From NCBI GenBank assembly GCA_016218705.1, contig JACRDC010000017.1, positions 22,292-86,291 of the forward strand: a DNA stretch of 64,000 nucleotides. Direction: 5' to 3'. The translations under genes were made by a program, and so were the position numbers. Shown piece by piece: positions 63,623 through 64,000 of the stretch. The notes below the pieces were generated by a model, which did no database searches, was not told the origin of the DNA, and worked only from the letters and a program-made list of their open reading frames with translations. Each line of letters starts with the position of its first letter. Positions within the stretch are counted from its first letter, which is position 1. The stretch comes from Desulfarculus sp. (GTDB lineage: Bacteria > Desulfobacterota > Desulfarculia > Desulfarculales > Desulfarculaceae).

Positions 63623-64000
63623 GCCGGGGCCTAGGGCGCCGGCGGCCGGCCCATTTATACGCATTTCAGATCAGACGCATGGTTTTCTCGACAGGTTTTC
63701 TCTGGGTACAGCCCTTACGGTATAGGCGGCCCAAGAAAGCCTAAGCGGTTTCTTTTTGTGTCCCGCTAGAGCCGCCCGGCCATACTGGCTTTGCCGATGC
63801 GAGCGCCGGCGCGGGGTGGACTCTCCGCCCTGGCGTGGGCAGGGGCCGCAGGTATCCCGTATTCCTTGCCGGGTTGGATCATAGCAGCCCCCTGCCGGTG
63901 CCCTAAGAATGGCCGGGCTAAGAGCGGGACACGGGGCTTGGGCGGCCAAAAAGCAAAGTCCCCCGGCCAGAGAGGATGCCCGGATCAAGAGCCAACAACC
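63623..64000. other. Right-end region with no certain gene
   Basis: 378 bases. A minus-strand frame at 63671-63988 has no recognisable product. The segment is rich in local stems, including AAGAAA/TTTCTT with a T-run (63733-63757), possibly the ampG terminator. A minus-strand promoter (TTAGGG, 17 bp, TATGAT) at 63878-63906 points into the structured stretch; a small RNA is possible but unproven. Confidence 0.45.
63878..63906 (-). promoter_or_regulatory. Candidate promoter reading into the right-end structured region
   Basis: On the minus strand TTAGGG, 17-bp spacer, TATGAT. The -10 matches 5 of 6; the -35 is weak. No protein start with a good ribosome site follows. Confidence 0.3.

Noticed and set aside
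63640..63880. 6S RNA, RNase P RNA or tmRNA at the right end
   Set aside because: Some short look-alike motifs (GGAGAGTCC, CCTGCGG) occur, but the order, length and paired cores of these RNAs do not fit.

Overview
The window is GC-rich bacterial chromosome, densely coding, with many 4-nt start/stop overlaps and short housekeeping operons. The gene set (ferredoxin-type EtfA with EtfB and an acyl-CoA dehydrogenase, a molybdopterin oxidoreductase, a kinase/pyrophosphorylase of the PpsR family, HD-GYP and PilZ signalling proteins, and a yceD-rpmF-plsX-fabG-acpP-fabF-rpiB-nrdR-ribD order) fits an anaerobic, Gram-negative, Desulfobacterota-like bacterium, perhaps near Desulfarculus. That placement is inference from gene content; no rRNA or tRNA was found.

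Region by region. 1-7.7 kb: surface-glycan and envelope genes (four glycosyl- or methyltransferases, a B12-type radical SAM protein, and an NTT-like transporter fused to HEAT repeats and a cyclic-nucleotide-binding domain). 7.9-15.6 kb (+): a HAE-type RND efflux operon (TolC-like, lipoprotein adaptor, pump, DUF3313-like lipoprotein), then a periplasmic sensor-like protein. 15.6-21.4 kb (-): a CusCBA-type Cu/Ag efflux operon with the three CusA methionines conserved. 21.5-25.8 kb (-): AsmA, PpsR and a PilZ protein with a C-terminal domain of interest. 26.5-32.7 kb: an unknown winged-helix protein, a GT2/GT-C fusion and a molybdoenzyme. 32.9-38.2 kb: a TGS-less threonyl-tRNA synthetase, a THUMP protein, Hpf, an HD-GYP phosphodiesterase and a small protein that shares its domain with the PilZ protein. 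38.4-43.4 kb (+): two CoA-transferase subunits, an enoyl-CoA hydratase and a STAND (NB-ARC-like) NTPase with expanding TPR repeats. 43.5-61.4 kb (-): ahcY/metK, panD/panC, rsmA/tsaD/fbp, and a long lipid/cofactor run yceD-rpmF-plsX-acd-etfB-etfA-fabG-acpP-fabF-rpiB-dCMP deaminase-nrdR-ribD. 61.8-63.6 kb (+): greA and ampG.

The observations most likely to be new are: (i) a domain of about 66 residues found both as a free 104-aa protein beside an HD-GYP gene and as the C-terminus of a PilZ protein, suggesting an undescribed c-di-GMP-linked module; (ii) the STAND NTPase with an unrecognised N-terminal domain and an exact 92-bp TPR-unit duplication; (iii) a REP-like inverted repeat family in two intergenic regions; (iv) the transporter-HEAT-cNMP fusion; (v) an acyl-CoA dehydrogenase/ETF module sitting where fabH-fabD usually lie.
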